This document shows, in pieces, positions 53,712-64,000 of a DNA stretch of 64,000 nt. This DNA comes from Marchantia polymorpha subsp. ruderalis (taxonomy: Eukaryota; Streptophyta; Marchantiopsida; Marchantiales; Marchantiaceae): assembly GCA_037833965.1 (NCBI GenBank), contig AP031352.1, positions 7,916,501-7,980,500 of the forward strand, read 5' to 3'. The notes beneath the pieces are model-generated. The model did no database searches. It was not told the DNA's origin and saw only the letters and a list, made by a program, of their open reading frames with translations. The position numbers were made by a program, and so were the translations under genes. Every line of letters starts with the position of its first letter. Position 1 is the first letter of the stretch.

Positions 53712-55951
53712 CAAAGAAGCGCAAGAAGGCGACTGAACCGCGCAAGGGTGGCTTCAATAAGAAGCACACAGTTCTCTTTGGACTTAAACCGATCTCGGAT
53801 TTGTCTAGGGATCCTGCTGCTGCGATTGACTGTTGATTTTGTATCGCATTTGGGCGCGAGATCAAGAAAGGCGCCAAGAAAGCACCCATCAAAACTACCA
53901 AGCAGTTCTTGCCGCCGTATCGAAAGGAAAACTTTGAGAAGCACCTTACCATTAAACATAGAATTGGACTACGTACCTGTCCTTGGCGGAAGATGAGAAG
54001 GCCGTGTTCTTCATCAGCGGGGTGCCATTTGAGAACACGTTGCATGCGTACTCCGATCACAACGTAAAGTCTTTCGAGGTCGTGTTCGAAGCCAAAATTA
54101 TCGACAAGCTGGTTGGCAAGTATATGTGGAAGAAGGCATCAAAGGTGAACTCAACGAGACTCGCAAAAACGCACTACTTAATTTTAAGAAGGTGAAGCCA
54201 GAGCGTGCGGATGACGAAGAGGATGACATCGAGGAAGACGAGGACGTGGCTCACACGCATTACAAAGTAAAGATTGCCTTGGACATCTCCTTCAACCTCA
54301 TTACGGACTACGTCGGTATCGGCATGAGCCTGAAGCAGGCGACTCGGGCCCTCGAAGTCACCAAGGAGCGCACTCGCGACAAACGGATGGGATATCCGTC
54401 GCAGGTGCAAACACATGCGTTCGTGCGCGTCGCATCTGCCGTCACATTTCATGTGCTGGCGGATCTGATGCCACAGCTGTGGATGTTTCCGATTAGTGTC
54501 GACGCGTCGACCTGCTTCTGTACCAGCTATCTTGACTTGTGCGTCCGTCTCGTGTGGTTGGGCCGCCTGTACAACTTGCACGTAATCGCGCTACCGATGT
54601 CAGGCTGCCACACCGGGCTTTACCAGTTCAACTGCCTCGCCAATGTACTGGATGTGCTCTGCCTGCCTTGGAAGATGTCCCTGATCTGCGTTACGAAGAA
54701 CAGCGCTCGCGACATGACAGGGGGAATCCAAGGGCTCGTGACCAGGATCAGGCAGGTCGTCTCGCTTGGATTCCTCCGTGTGTGGTGCCTGCTACACCAG
54801 CTCGACATCTTGATGTAGGAACAGTACCATTCTTTGAACATCGGCCACTATTGGGCTACAATAATCAACACGGTCGGTCATTTACGATGCCAATACAAGC
54901 TGATCGACTCGATGGGCGTCACTTGCCCGCTGTTGAAAGATACGCGCTGGGAGTCCAAGCACGGGGTGTTGGATTTCATGGACAATCTTCGCCATGAAAT
55001 CATCCCACACTACGCCGAACTGCGCAAAATGCATCGGCCTCGGCGTTCGAGCTGTCGATATTGTGGTGGATCGTCAACTCGGCCGTGTCGTCACTGTCGA
55101 GAACCTGACCCGTAACATGCAAGGCAAGGGCGCCCTCATGTCGCAGCAGGACGAGGCTGTCGAGCAGGTTTGCTCCGAACTGCTTGTAGAGCTTCAGATT
55201 GGCTACGACGTGATCCATCCAGAGCCGGCCGACGACCACGACAAGGACGACATTCTCCAGCACGGCCTGTTTGGCGTGTCAAAGAAGAAGGTCGTCGAAC
55301 ATATCGAAGGTCTCAACTTCTGGTGCATTCAAAACTTCCCATTGCTCGATGAAGCTGGCAATTCCAACGTTGTGAATTGCGTCGGTTAGCTATTCATGGA
55401 GGTGGTCGAAGGGATGGGCCAGATTGTTTTGTTGCAGGACGACAAGAACGATGCCAGCCACCAGGCAATTCTGCCGGCGTTGCCACAAGAGTACGCCGAA
55501 TTATCGTTGCGTGAGTTGTTCCAAATGGTCTTGTCAATGAATGAGCGTCTACTTTTCACCCTGGCCGGACCGAATTCCGCCTCAATGCCATCTACAAACA
55601 GTGCAAGATGCTTGTGACTGAGGCGAAGCAAGAACTCGTGGCGAAAGCCCTGAAGGATTGCCACAAGGGTCACTTTTCATTCATTGACGCGTGGGCGATT
55701 CCCTGCCTGGACGACAAGTACAAGGATCTCGTAGAATTTTCCGACGGCTTCGCATCTTGCTTTCCCAACACTTCTACAATTGAGGCCGACTTCTCCCATC
55801 TTAAGTACGAGAAGGAAGTCTGGCGCAAGTGCCCGTCCGACCTGACCCTCCAGAACATCCAACACTGCCAGCAGTACCCCTCATCCAGAGCATTTCCATC
55901 AAGCTCTCATAGGCCCATAGCCTGCCCTCACCTCCCAACACGTCTTCAATA
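53712..55951 (+). pseudogene. hAT transposase
   Basis: Continues the frame begun at 45872. N-terminal PKKRKK basic signal; BED-type finger C-x2-C (with a TGA between) ... HLTIKH near 53835-53958; then LDISFNLITDYVGIGMSLKQA, FPISVDASTCFCTSYLDL (near 54490, catalytic-domain start), RVWCLLHQLDI, CPLLKDTRWESKHGVLDFM; finally SDGFASCFPNTSTIEADFS, the C-terminal dimerisation region. Shifts near 53970, 54180, 54815, 55040 and 55590 and stops at 53841 and 55387 disable it. It would cut and paste the element through the terminal repeats. Confidence 0.8.
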
Positions 55952-56066
55952 AACCGAACCCGTTGCCAAACCAAACGAAACATGTTTTTAGAGCAATTTT
56001 GTGAGACGCCTAATCTTATATTCTACAAACGCCTATTCCTGGTAGAATTAGGCAAATTAGGCATAC

Positions 56067-56086
56067 GCCTAACCTTAAGAGGCATG
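56067..56086 (-). repeat. Right terminal inverted repeat of the hAT element
   Basis: Reverse complement CATGCCTCTTAAGGTTAGGC, followed by GTTATCAT. Confidence 0.85.
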
Positions 56087-56094
56087 GTTATCAT

Positions 56095-56471
56095 GAGTGT
56101 TAGTGTATAATACTTTAAAAAATATTTCAAAAGATGTATTTCTGAAAATTTATTTGATCAAGAAAAACTTAATTTTGAAAAGAAAATTGAGATGTTTTTG
56201 CACAGTAGTATCGAAAGATGAATGAAAAAAATTATATGATAAATATTTGTTGTCAAACATACGTTTGACAACAAAAATTTAAAAACCAATGTTTTGAGCT
56301 ACCATAAAGCCATTTGAAATAAATTTGACTAATAGTAAACCTAAAGGTTACAATTCAATGAAGTAATAGATCATAACATTATCTTCATACAAAAAATAAA
56401 AAAATTTGATATTCTATCATACAATTGAATTTTTTTAAAAAAGTCTTAAGTATATGTACAAAATTTGGTAA
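56095..56471. other. AT-rich spacer
   Basis: No gene or repeat recognised. A string similar to the G-family LTR end (GAGCTACCATAAAGCCATTTG, cut here to its core GCTACCATAAAGCCAT) lies near 56297 and may be a trace of an older related LTR. Confidence 0.4.
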
Positions 56472-56860
56472 TGTACCACTGAAATTTAAGAGAGTGTTTC
56501 AATCGAAGATGAAACACAACTCCTGAAGTTGAGAGACACACAAAATGATTATACTTTGCCTTATATAGATTCTAACAACAAAGATACAAGAAGATAGAAT
56601 ATAATCTTCAACATACAATCCAATACTAATGAATTTATGACTTGATGAATAATTCTAACAAACACATGTATTGATGACATGTCGTTCTCAACCAACACAC
56701 AGAGTAACAAATTCAATACTTATCCAACAATCATAAAAAGTGCTGACGTATTGTTGTCAACTGATACAATTAATTTCTACCTACTAAGCACACAATGCTC
56801 ACATGATTTGACATTTTTCAATTCACCTTGTGAAAAGCTAAAGTAATATCATGCCCTATG
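56472..56860 (-). repeat. Decayed chromovirus LTR remnant
   Basis: Same block order as 18189-18594: TGTA start, a CGAAGATGAAAC-like block, CCTTATATAGATTCT, AACAACAAAGATACAAG and tandem TGA(C)-type units. Many C-to-T and G-to-A changes. The end is eroded. Confidence 0.55.
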
Positions 56861-56999
56861 CATACCATTAAATACATGAGGCTGTTCATAAGTAAATTGT
56901 AGGTTTTTGATGATATTTTTCCTTTTTTTTAATAACATTGGTTAGACATTGAACTCCAAAGTATTTATATATGTTGCCAAATGAGTACATGCTTCTTCA

Positions 57000-58640
57000 A
57001 AATTTTCATGTTGAATCTTTAAGTGTTGAACGTACTTGATTAGATTCATTCATAGCAATTTTCTTCTCCAAATTCATATCAATATTTATTTTTAATGTTT
57101 TCTTAGATTCTTTCAAATTTTCATCTTAAATATAGACCAGTTCTTGCATCTGTTGACATGCAGATTGATTTTTCTTCAAAATGAGTATGTCATTCACATA
57201 GATTGCTATAACAATTAATATAAAATATCTTTAATCATTTTTTTCATGTATACACATGAATCATATACACTTAGTGATATTTTTTATGCTTTTGTGAACT
57301 CATCAAACCTTGCGTTTCACTTCCTATGAGCTTGCTTTAATTTATATAATGATATTAGCAATCTACAAACCAATGTCTTTTAAACTTTCTTATTAAAGTC
57401 TATTAATTATCTCATGTAGAATTCTTTTCTAGAATTCTATAGAAGATTGCAACAGCAACATTCATCCCATTTATAATTAAATCAAATATAGCAAGAAGTG
57501 CACAAACTAGTCAAATTGTAGCATACTTTGCTATGGGTGAAAATACTTTGTTATAATTCACATATCTATTTTTATCAACCTTTAGCCATCAATTTGACAT
57601 TGAAGATTTTTATCTTGTCATGTGTTAGATTGTACTTCAGCTTGTAGATACATCTGCAATAAATCAAAGCTTGATTCCTTTGAAGCTTCACTAGTTTCCA
57701 AATCTTGTTATCCATTAGAGACTAGATTTCACATTTTATAGTAGTAAATTATTAAACTTTATTGACAAATGTTTATGATTTATTAAAAACACTTTATATT
57801 TTTTATCAAAATATACGCAATGTCATCATAATTCTCTATATCTATATCACAATCTTCAAGATTGAATGAATCAGCCCATAATTCATATCTTACAAGAGCC
57901 GAATAAATCTAATTCAATAATTTGCTAATAGAAAATTTTGATTGATTTCTTTTGTTTGATGCAAAAACTTGAGTCTCATCAACAATAAACTACTCATATG
58001 ATTAATGCTCTTTAAAAACTTGCTAGATCTGTATCGGAGCTTACTCTTGTGACATATCATTAATCTCATGATGATCAATCTCTCTTTTAATATTATATGT
58101 GAGTGGACATTTTTTCTTGTCATTACCGGGAGCCAAGAGCTCTTTTCATCTTTACAAAAACCTGCAGAAACTGCAATAAAACTCTTTTCATAATTCAATG
58201 ATATGGGGTTATTACAAGCAACATTGCTACTTATAGTTACTTTACATGCTACTAGATTTCATAACCTTTAATCCTTCACATCACTAGCATATCAAAAAAA
58301 CTACACATCTTGGATGTGATATCTCACTTGATTTTATTCTCCTTAGATATGAAATGATATGTTGTAGAACAAAAAAATTTCAAATGATTACAATTAGTCA
58401 TCTTTTTGTGACTCAATTTAAACAGTGTTAAAAAAATTATTGCTTTGAAAAGTGAAAGGTTTACCAAATGCACTACGACATGAATAGCTTTAGCTCAAGT
58501 TTCATATAGTAAATTTGATTGAATTAACATACTGTGCGTCTTCTCAAACATTGTTTGATTAAATTTCTCAAAAAAGCAACTTATTACGAAGAATAAACTA
58601 TGAGAAGATGATGAATAAGTTCAAAATTATTAAAAAATAT
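57000..58640 (-). pseudogene. Decayed Ty1/copia pol, minus strand
   Basis: Minus-strand readable blocks in order: integrase EKTHSMLIQSNLLYET-AKAIHVVVHLVN (58580-58440); RT IWKLVKLQRN, KIKIFNVKLMAKG, FSPIAKYATI-like and NGMNVAVA-like (57700-57440); YDSCVYMKKMIKDI (57300-57210); and IYVNDILILKKNQ, the polymerase loop with Asn for the first Asp (about 57170-57210). Stops in nearly every block. No LTRs of its own were fixed; it is flanked by two chromovirus-type LTR remnants, perhaps by chance. Confidence 0.6.
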
Positions 58641-60449
58641 ACTCACTGCTATCATCAGTATGTCAAAATCTCACTTTGTGTTTAGTCTAAATCTCAACTT
58701 GAGCTCTCTAATTTTTGAAAGTTTAAACATCTTAGACTTATGTGTAAGAAAATGAACACACAAAATTGTTGAAATATTATCCATAAATGATATAAATTAT
58801 AATTTCCCTGAGATTGAAACTTTTGGAGAATGTCTCCGCATATCATTATGTCAAACGGATTATTAACGTGGTGACTATAGATTGTACACTATAATGCAAT
58901 TATATCTTCATCTTAATAAGTCTTCACTCAAGTTTTAACTAAATTAAGATGATTACATCAGAGTTTTATTTACAGATAAATGTATTTATTTTATTAAATT
59001 TTTATGTAATTTAAATTTTTTAAGTTTCTTTTCAAAATATTACAAACAATGCAAACAGTCTATTATACTTAAACAAATGATCAAACAAAGAGTCAATGGA
59101 GTGGATACATATGCTACATGCATTAAAGTTAGAAGTGCAATAAGATCAAAAAAATCATTCACCTCTTGTGAAATTTGATGTATGATTTTGTTGATATATA
59201 ATTAAAAAAATTAATATCTTAATGTAAAATATCATATAACTCAAACATGTTTCATAATACTTTCAAAAATAAAGTTTTTTTTATCAAAGTTGTAGCTATT
59301 AACAAATTTGTGAAACATAGTCAAAGAAGTCTGCATCACTCAAAGAAAAAATTTTTGATTGTTCAAAATTGACAAATACATATAAATATTGATTGCAGAA
59401 GATTGATATCCGAAGTAGAAAATCACATTTAATTTTTTAGGAATTTTTTTTTCTTGTAATGATCTTAAAGTTTATTCTTATGTTTATGTTCTCTTTATAA
59501 TATTGAAACGTATTGATGCAATGTCACATATTTTGTACCTTTGTTTTAATATAAAAACACATTATGTTTTGTATATGTCATTATGGCAAAAACATGTATC
59601 AAAATCAAAACATTTCATCAATTCAATCAATCTTTATCAATCTTACGAATAGATAATTAAAAATGTGAATTAATAAATATAATGAAAAAATATACTTTAA
59701 GTCATGATGATATATTCAAATCAAATTTAATTACAGTGGAATTTATCATATGAATCAAATCAAAAATTGAATAGATGCAATGTATCTTAAAAGTTAGAGA
59801 TATTTGTGATTAGACTTAGTTATAACTAAGATAGAGATTATTTAAGATGAAATTTGCAATTAATTTATAGTACTTCTATATTAGCAATTCATATGCTTGG
59901 TATATAAAAATTGAACATGTTAGTTGAGAACAATTTTTCAACAATCCATATACTTGTTAGATAAAAATATAATATTATAGATACACAAAAAGTGAAACTA
60001 ACAATGAGTATAAGATATTATTTCCTTATATGTTTTGAAAAAAATCTATATAAAGAAAAAAACAATCTAGTTTATTTTTATATTCAAAGTTTGTGTTTTG
60101 TAATGAATTTTTTGTATTGAATTCATAATATTGTGCGCATATTGATAATTTATAAATGAATAGTTGATTTGATAAAAAAATGTACAATTTTTTAAAATAT
60201 TTAATGCGTTGATTCAATAATAAAAAGTAATTTATGATTCAATTTAAATCTTCATTGTGCTAAAATATAGCAATATTTGTGTAGAATTTCATGTCATTGA
60301 ATTTGAGAATAAAATTATTATTTTTTTATATTGAAATTAATGAAGAAAACATGTATACATTTTACGAAATAATGCTTAGACTTTAAACTTTAGTTGAATT
60401 ATATTCATTGTGTGCTAAATGAGCATCATTTTTGGATTTAATTCATAAT
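58641..60449. other. AT-rich decayed DNA
   Basis: May include the gag end of the minus-strand copia, but no block is convincing. Long A/T runs; nothing else recognised. Confidence 0.45.
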
Positions 60450-60716
60450 TGTAACACCCAAATTTAGAGAGAATCTCAATCAAAGATAGAAACATAAATT
60501 ATGAAGATGAGAGATACTAACAATGTTTATACTCTCTCTTATAAAGTTATTATCAACAAGTACAAGGAGATGAGAGCTTAACCTCACCATCTATCCCACT
60601 CCTAGTGGATAGATAACATGGCGGATAATCCTAATAAGCACACGGATTGCTAACATGACTATATAAATATTTTGAATAACCTTTACTTTAGTTCTAACAA
60701 ACTAAAGATGTTTACA
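60450..60716 (-). repeat. Chromovirus LTR, probably solo, with internal deletion
   Basis: TGTAACACC ... TTTACA ends as in 43634-43963, with shared blocks AGAGATACTAACAATGTTTA, ATGGCGGATAATCCTAA and CTTTAGTTCTAACAAACTAA. It lacks most of the tandem TGACGT units. No PBS or polypurine tract adjoins it. Confidence 0.65.
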
Positions 60717-62779
60717 ATAGCTAATGTTTTTATAATATTTGTAATATGATGTATAAGATTTATAAATTTAGATATAACAAATTTCACATAAATTTTACCA
60801 ATGATACTTTGAGTTTTCTTTAAGCTTATTTTTGCATGAGAATTTTTGGAGTATTTGTCACTTTTAAGAGTTGAAAATTCCATGTTGAGACTTAGATTAA
60901 AAAAATGTGAGATTATTGCAAGAAAAAACAAAAAAGATTACACTTTTGAGTATTTTGATTTACATTATTTTCTTTAAAATATTAGTTATTTCACTGCAGT
61001 ATATACTTTTCACCAAATTGACGTTATCCAACAACTCAATCTAACATAATTATAGCAAAGCAAATGTAAATTGAGCCAATAAGATTTATTACATACATTT
61101 TGATCCAATAATTTAAACACAAAATATTTTTGATTTTTTTAAGTAATAAATTAGATGATATTATTTGACTTGAAATTAAAATTGCTTGCCAACCGTTTAT
61201 ATTTGTTAGATGTAATAGATATTCGTTCAAACCTGATTGCATAAAATTTCTAAACTAGAATTTATGTATCAAATTATTAAACTTTTTTTGTGTAACTGAA
61301 CACATCAAAATGATATTAAGTATTACAAGTTGTAAAATATACTCAACAATGTGTTGATTGTTGATAGTGATGTTTTGTCAACAAATCTAAATCATCAAAT
61401 GAGGGAAAAAAACTCAAGATATTTATGTTGATATAAAATATCATATTATAATTATTTTTGAAGTAAAATCCATTATGAATGTTATTATAATAAGATATTA
61501 AGATTAAAGACAGTATATCACATATCAAAAGTCCAAGAGTGTCAAAATTTGCCAAACTTGCACACAAGTCCATTCATGTGGATTAGGCAAAATCATCAAA
61601 TAAGGATGTGTATATTCCCATTTGTAACTTTGAATGGCAAAGAAAAGTTGAACAATGTCATCAACAAGTGACAAGTCTAAAGGTTTTATTGGTGATTTTG
61701 AATAAAAAAATATTTTGAGACAATTAAATCAGTAGATGATGATATTTTTTGATGACTTTGATTTAGAAATAGAATAATGAGGTGCATAATTTATAATAAA
61801 AATTTGATTGAAATTGAGTAATATGAAATTATTAATTGATAATAAGATTTGGAATCTAATGAAGTGATAAAAAATTTAACAGTTTTTGGATACAATGTGG
61901 ATACAAACTGAAGTATAACCTCATTTAGGGTTTAGATGATAAAAATTTTTATCATATGTTACACCTCACATTTCTTTCATTTCGCTTTTAAAGTTATGCA
62001 AATAATCTTTTTTTAATCGTTTTAATATAGTGTTTTGATTCTAACGTATGCACTTATGTGTGCGGTCAAGATATATGACCACCTACATTCAAAGGTAGAT
62101 CTAGATACAGCTTGAGCATATCTTGGCACGTTGATATTTTAACGCAAAGGTTTGCCACACAAGATGCTAATGACAACGGTTACACCTTCCACAAAAGAGC
62201 AATTATATATCTTAAATTAGCAATCACAGTTTATCCCGTGAAGTCCTAATGCTGGACTTAACTTTGTTTTAGATATCCATACTTCTCATATATGTACCTT
62301 CTTATAGAGAAGTACATATTTTTCTTATTTTACCCAATCCTCCATTCAGAACCTTTTTCTTTGTTGATGTGTTGGCCACAAACTCGCCGGAGAGACATTA
62401 TTGCAATTGTAGAGAGGCGATCATATATCCAATAAGAGATAGTGTTGCTAGGTTAACGCTGCTGCTAAAACATGCAAGCATCGAGAATTAGGTGATGTAA
62501 ACATCTTCATTCCCTTTGATTTTGGATAAAGTGTGCGGCTGAAAAATTCCTATAGATCCAAACTCGTGGGAAATTTAGGGTGAAACATATTTCGATAAAA
62601 TGTCAAATATTTTGAATAATTATGATTATGTTTATATATATTCCCATTATATAATCTTATCACTATGTCGAACCCATCTTATCAACACTTTGCACTTTGC
62701 ATTTTGCATAGTTTACAAAAGGGATTTCATATCCTTACGATGTGTTTTAGCCTCTCCAAATCAAGGAAGATGTTTCGGT
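60717..62779. other. AT-rich intergenic DNA
   Basis: Short AT-biased frames only. Composition becomes more balanced after about 62000, but no gene is recognised. Confidence 0.5.
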
Positions 62780-63340
62780 TGATTTTCGCAGTTTCATGTT
62801 TGTGAATCTTCTTCCTCTCCGGGTCGAGGCTTGAGCCAGATACATGAAAAATCTATGCGTTTCTTCCTAAGTGCACACAGAAGCTTCTAAGCCCAATGTT
62901 CACAAAAGGGGCCAAGTTGCCAAAGGATTGGCGACGTAAGGAACGTCTCGGCCTGGTGAAATAATTGGAAGCACTCGCAGCGCGTGCTTTGCAGCAAGGG
63001 ACCGATGGGAGATTTCCTTCAGACTCATGCGGCATACAATTTCAGCGCTAGCCTGGCAGGAACACGACTGCAAAAGCTGTTCGAAGCAAGCCTTGACGTC
63101 GGACCATGTTCACCTCATGATAAACGCAAGGATTTTCAAAACATTTCGCAGTGCTCAGACTTTTTTGAACAATCAGACTTTTTCTCACGTACTTTCCATG
63201 TCACCTCTGGGGATAGTCAGCTCCGCTCCAACAAGTTCAGTCTCTTACGGGGTGATACAGGCGCCAGTCCACCGTATGGAGTCTTTACAGATGTCAGGCC
63301 CAATTTTTATGGTGGTATGGTGGTATGAACAAGCATGATG
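62780..63340 (+). other. GC-balanced stretch, possible exon material
   Basis: The plus strand translates to KCTQKLLSPMFTKGAKLPKDWRRKERLGLVK and then LEALAARALQQGTDGRFP with one stop near 62965. The mixture of charged and hydrophobic residues is protein-like, but I recognise no family. An overlapping frame 62984-63328 has no motif. It could be a gene fragment or chance. Confidence 0.25.
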
Positions 63341-64000
63341 TCAAACTTTTAATACAAAATTATTCGATAGTTCCAACGGCGTCATACATTAGCTTCTCCT
63401 CAATCAGCCTCTACAAGGAGCTGAGTCTCATAACCTTTGGACACTTCATCGAACCTTTTCAGTACAGGGTCGACTAGCAATAGTTGCTTCGTGGCCATTA
63501 CATTGATGTTAATGGAGGCCTAGCATTAAGCATGTGTTATAGAAAACAAATCCTCAAAAACTGCTCATCTACATACCGAATTCTATAAAGTCATCCAAAG
63601 CTAGCCATGAACCACGAAACCGTTTTCTAGAACCATGTTCGAGAAAATCGAGTCGATTTCATAGTCAAGGAAAACTTCTGGATTTAATCTCTTCCATCGT
63701 GAAATACTGTTGAAAAGATTCAGCATGGCTCGAGCAAATCCAAACAAAAATAAGCTATCAGTTTTGTGTTTTTAAACGTTCAAGCTGACCAGTCGAATCA
63801 CAAACAGTGGCAATTGCTTATTGATGCATGCATAGTATTGTACACAAAGTCCTCGTTTTCGACACCTACTTCAGTAGAGACTTCAGAACGTCTTCTATCA
63901 TTTGCCCGCTAGGAGTGTCACCAGACGCCTTATTGTGCTGCATAACATTAGCACGAACAATCAGTAATGAGCTGGAATCAAGTACTTTTGTTTCTTGCCG
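63341..64000 (-). other. Possible minus-strand exons at window end
   Basis: The minus strand near 63500-63408 reads MATKQLLLVDPVLKRFDEV plus SKGYETQLLVEAD and a stop. Near 63690-63610 another open block reads RWKRLNPEVFLDYEIDSIF. Both look protein-like, but splice sites, start and family are unknown. Confidence 0.25.

Larger units (their letters stand above)
45627..56086 (+). mobile_element. hAT-superfamily DNA transposon, interrupted by gypsy G2
   Basis: Terminal inverted repeats of 20 bases (45627-45646 and 56067-56086) match at 18 positions, begin CA, and are flanked by an identical 8-bp duplication, a hAT hallmark. The element without G2 is about 2.6 kb and carries one transposase pseudogene. 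Subterminal GCCTAA motifs occur at both ends. Confidence 0.85.

Noticed and set aside
1-64000. tRNA, rRNA or riboswitch genes
   Set aside because: No cloverleaf A/B boxes, rRNA stretches or riboswitch cores were noticed; a dedicated scan would be needed to exclude small RNAs.

Overview
The window looks like repeat-dense nuclear DNA of a streptophyte (a charophyte alga, moss or similar plant; I cannot fix the species). Reasons: layered Ty3/gypsy and Ty1/copia elements with plant-style LTR motifs, a CCCTAAA-type telomere-like motif, and broken copies of two nuclear genes for plastid proteins (an ISE2-like RNA helicase and the plastid ATP synthase gamma chain). There is no sign of bacterial operons, rRNA, tRNA genes or CRISPR. 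Almost every recognisable coding stretch belongs to a transposable element.

Layout. 1-3911: an intact 956-codon GC-rich ORF of unknown family (globular N-terminus, disordered middle, acidic patch, coiled coil), followed by what looks like a plant LTR. 3912-8675: AT-rich decayed DNA with a diverged tandem repeat and a copia-LTR-like motif. 8676-12250: a more GC-balanced island with a possible two-exon 149-aa gene. 12290-16620: a decayed plus-strand Ty1/copia element holding a possible pogo-type fragment. 16807-17600: a fold-back structure with a poly-G run. 18189-43963: an old minus-strand chromovirus (LTR, chromodomain, integrase, RNase H, RT, gag, PBS, LTR) cut apart by later insertions. The first is a plus-strand gypsy element G1 (19880-26598). 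The second is a degraded copy (copy B, 28200-41800) of the 956-aa gene, itself cut by a minus-strand gypsy element M, by captured host-gene fragments and by a G1-family solo LTR. 45627-56086: a hAT DNA transposon with 8-bp target duplication, cut near its start codon by a young gypsy element G2 (45885-53707). 56095-64000: AT-rich DNA with decayed copia and chromovirus LTR remains, then a slightly GC-richer end with possible exons.

The most exciting object is element M (about 29302-37290, minus strand). Its polyprotein reads gag - two zinc knuckles - protease - cytosine-5 DNA methyltransferase - reverse transcriptase - RNase H - integrase - PHD finger. It thus carried both a chromatin writer and a chromatin reader. 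This copy is broken by three in-frame stops, two compensating frameshifts, and a stop plus a lost zinc ligand in the PHD finger. Beside it, on the same strand, lie pseudogene fragments of two plastid-protein genes.

G1, G2 and the solo LTR belong to one gypsy group. All three have perfect 4-bp target-site duplications (GACC, GTAC, GAAC), and the two long copies carry an extra intact zinc-knuckle ORF upstream of gag.
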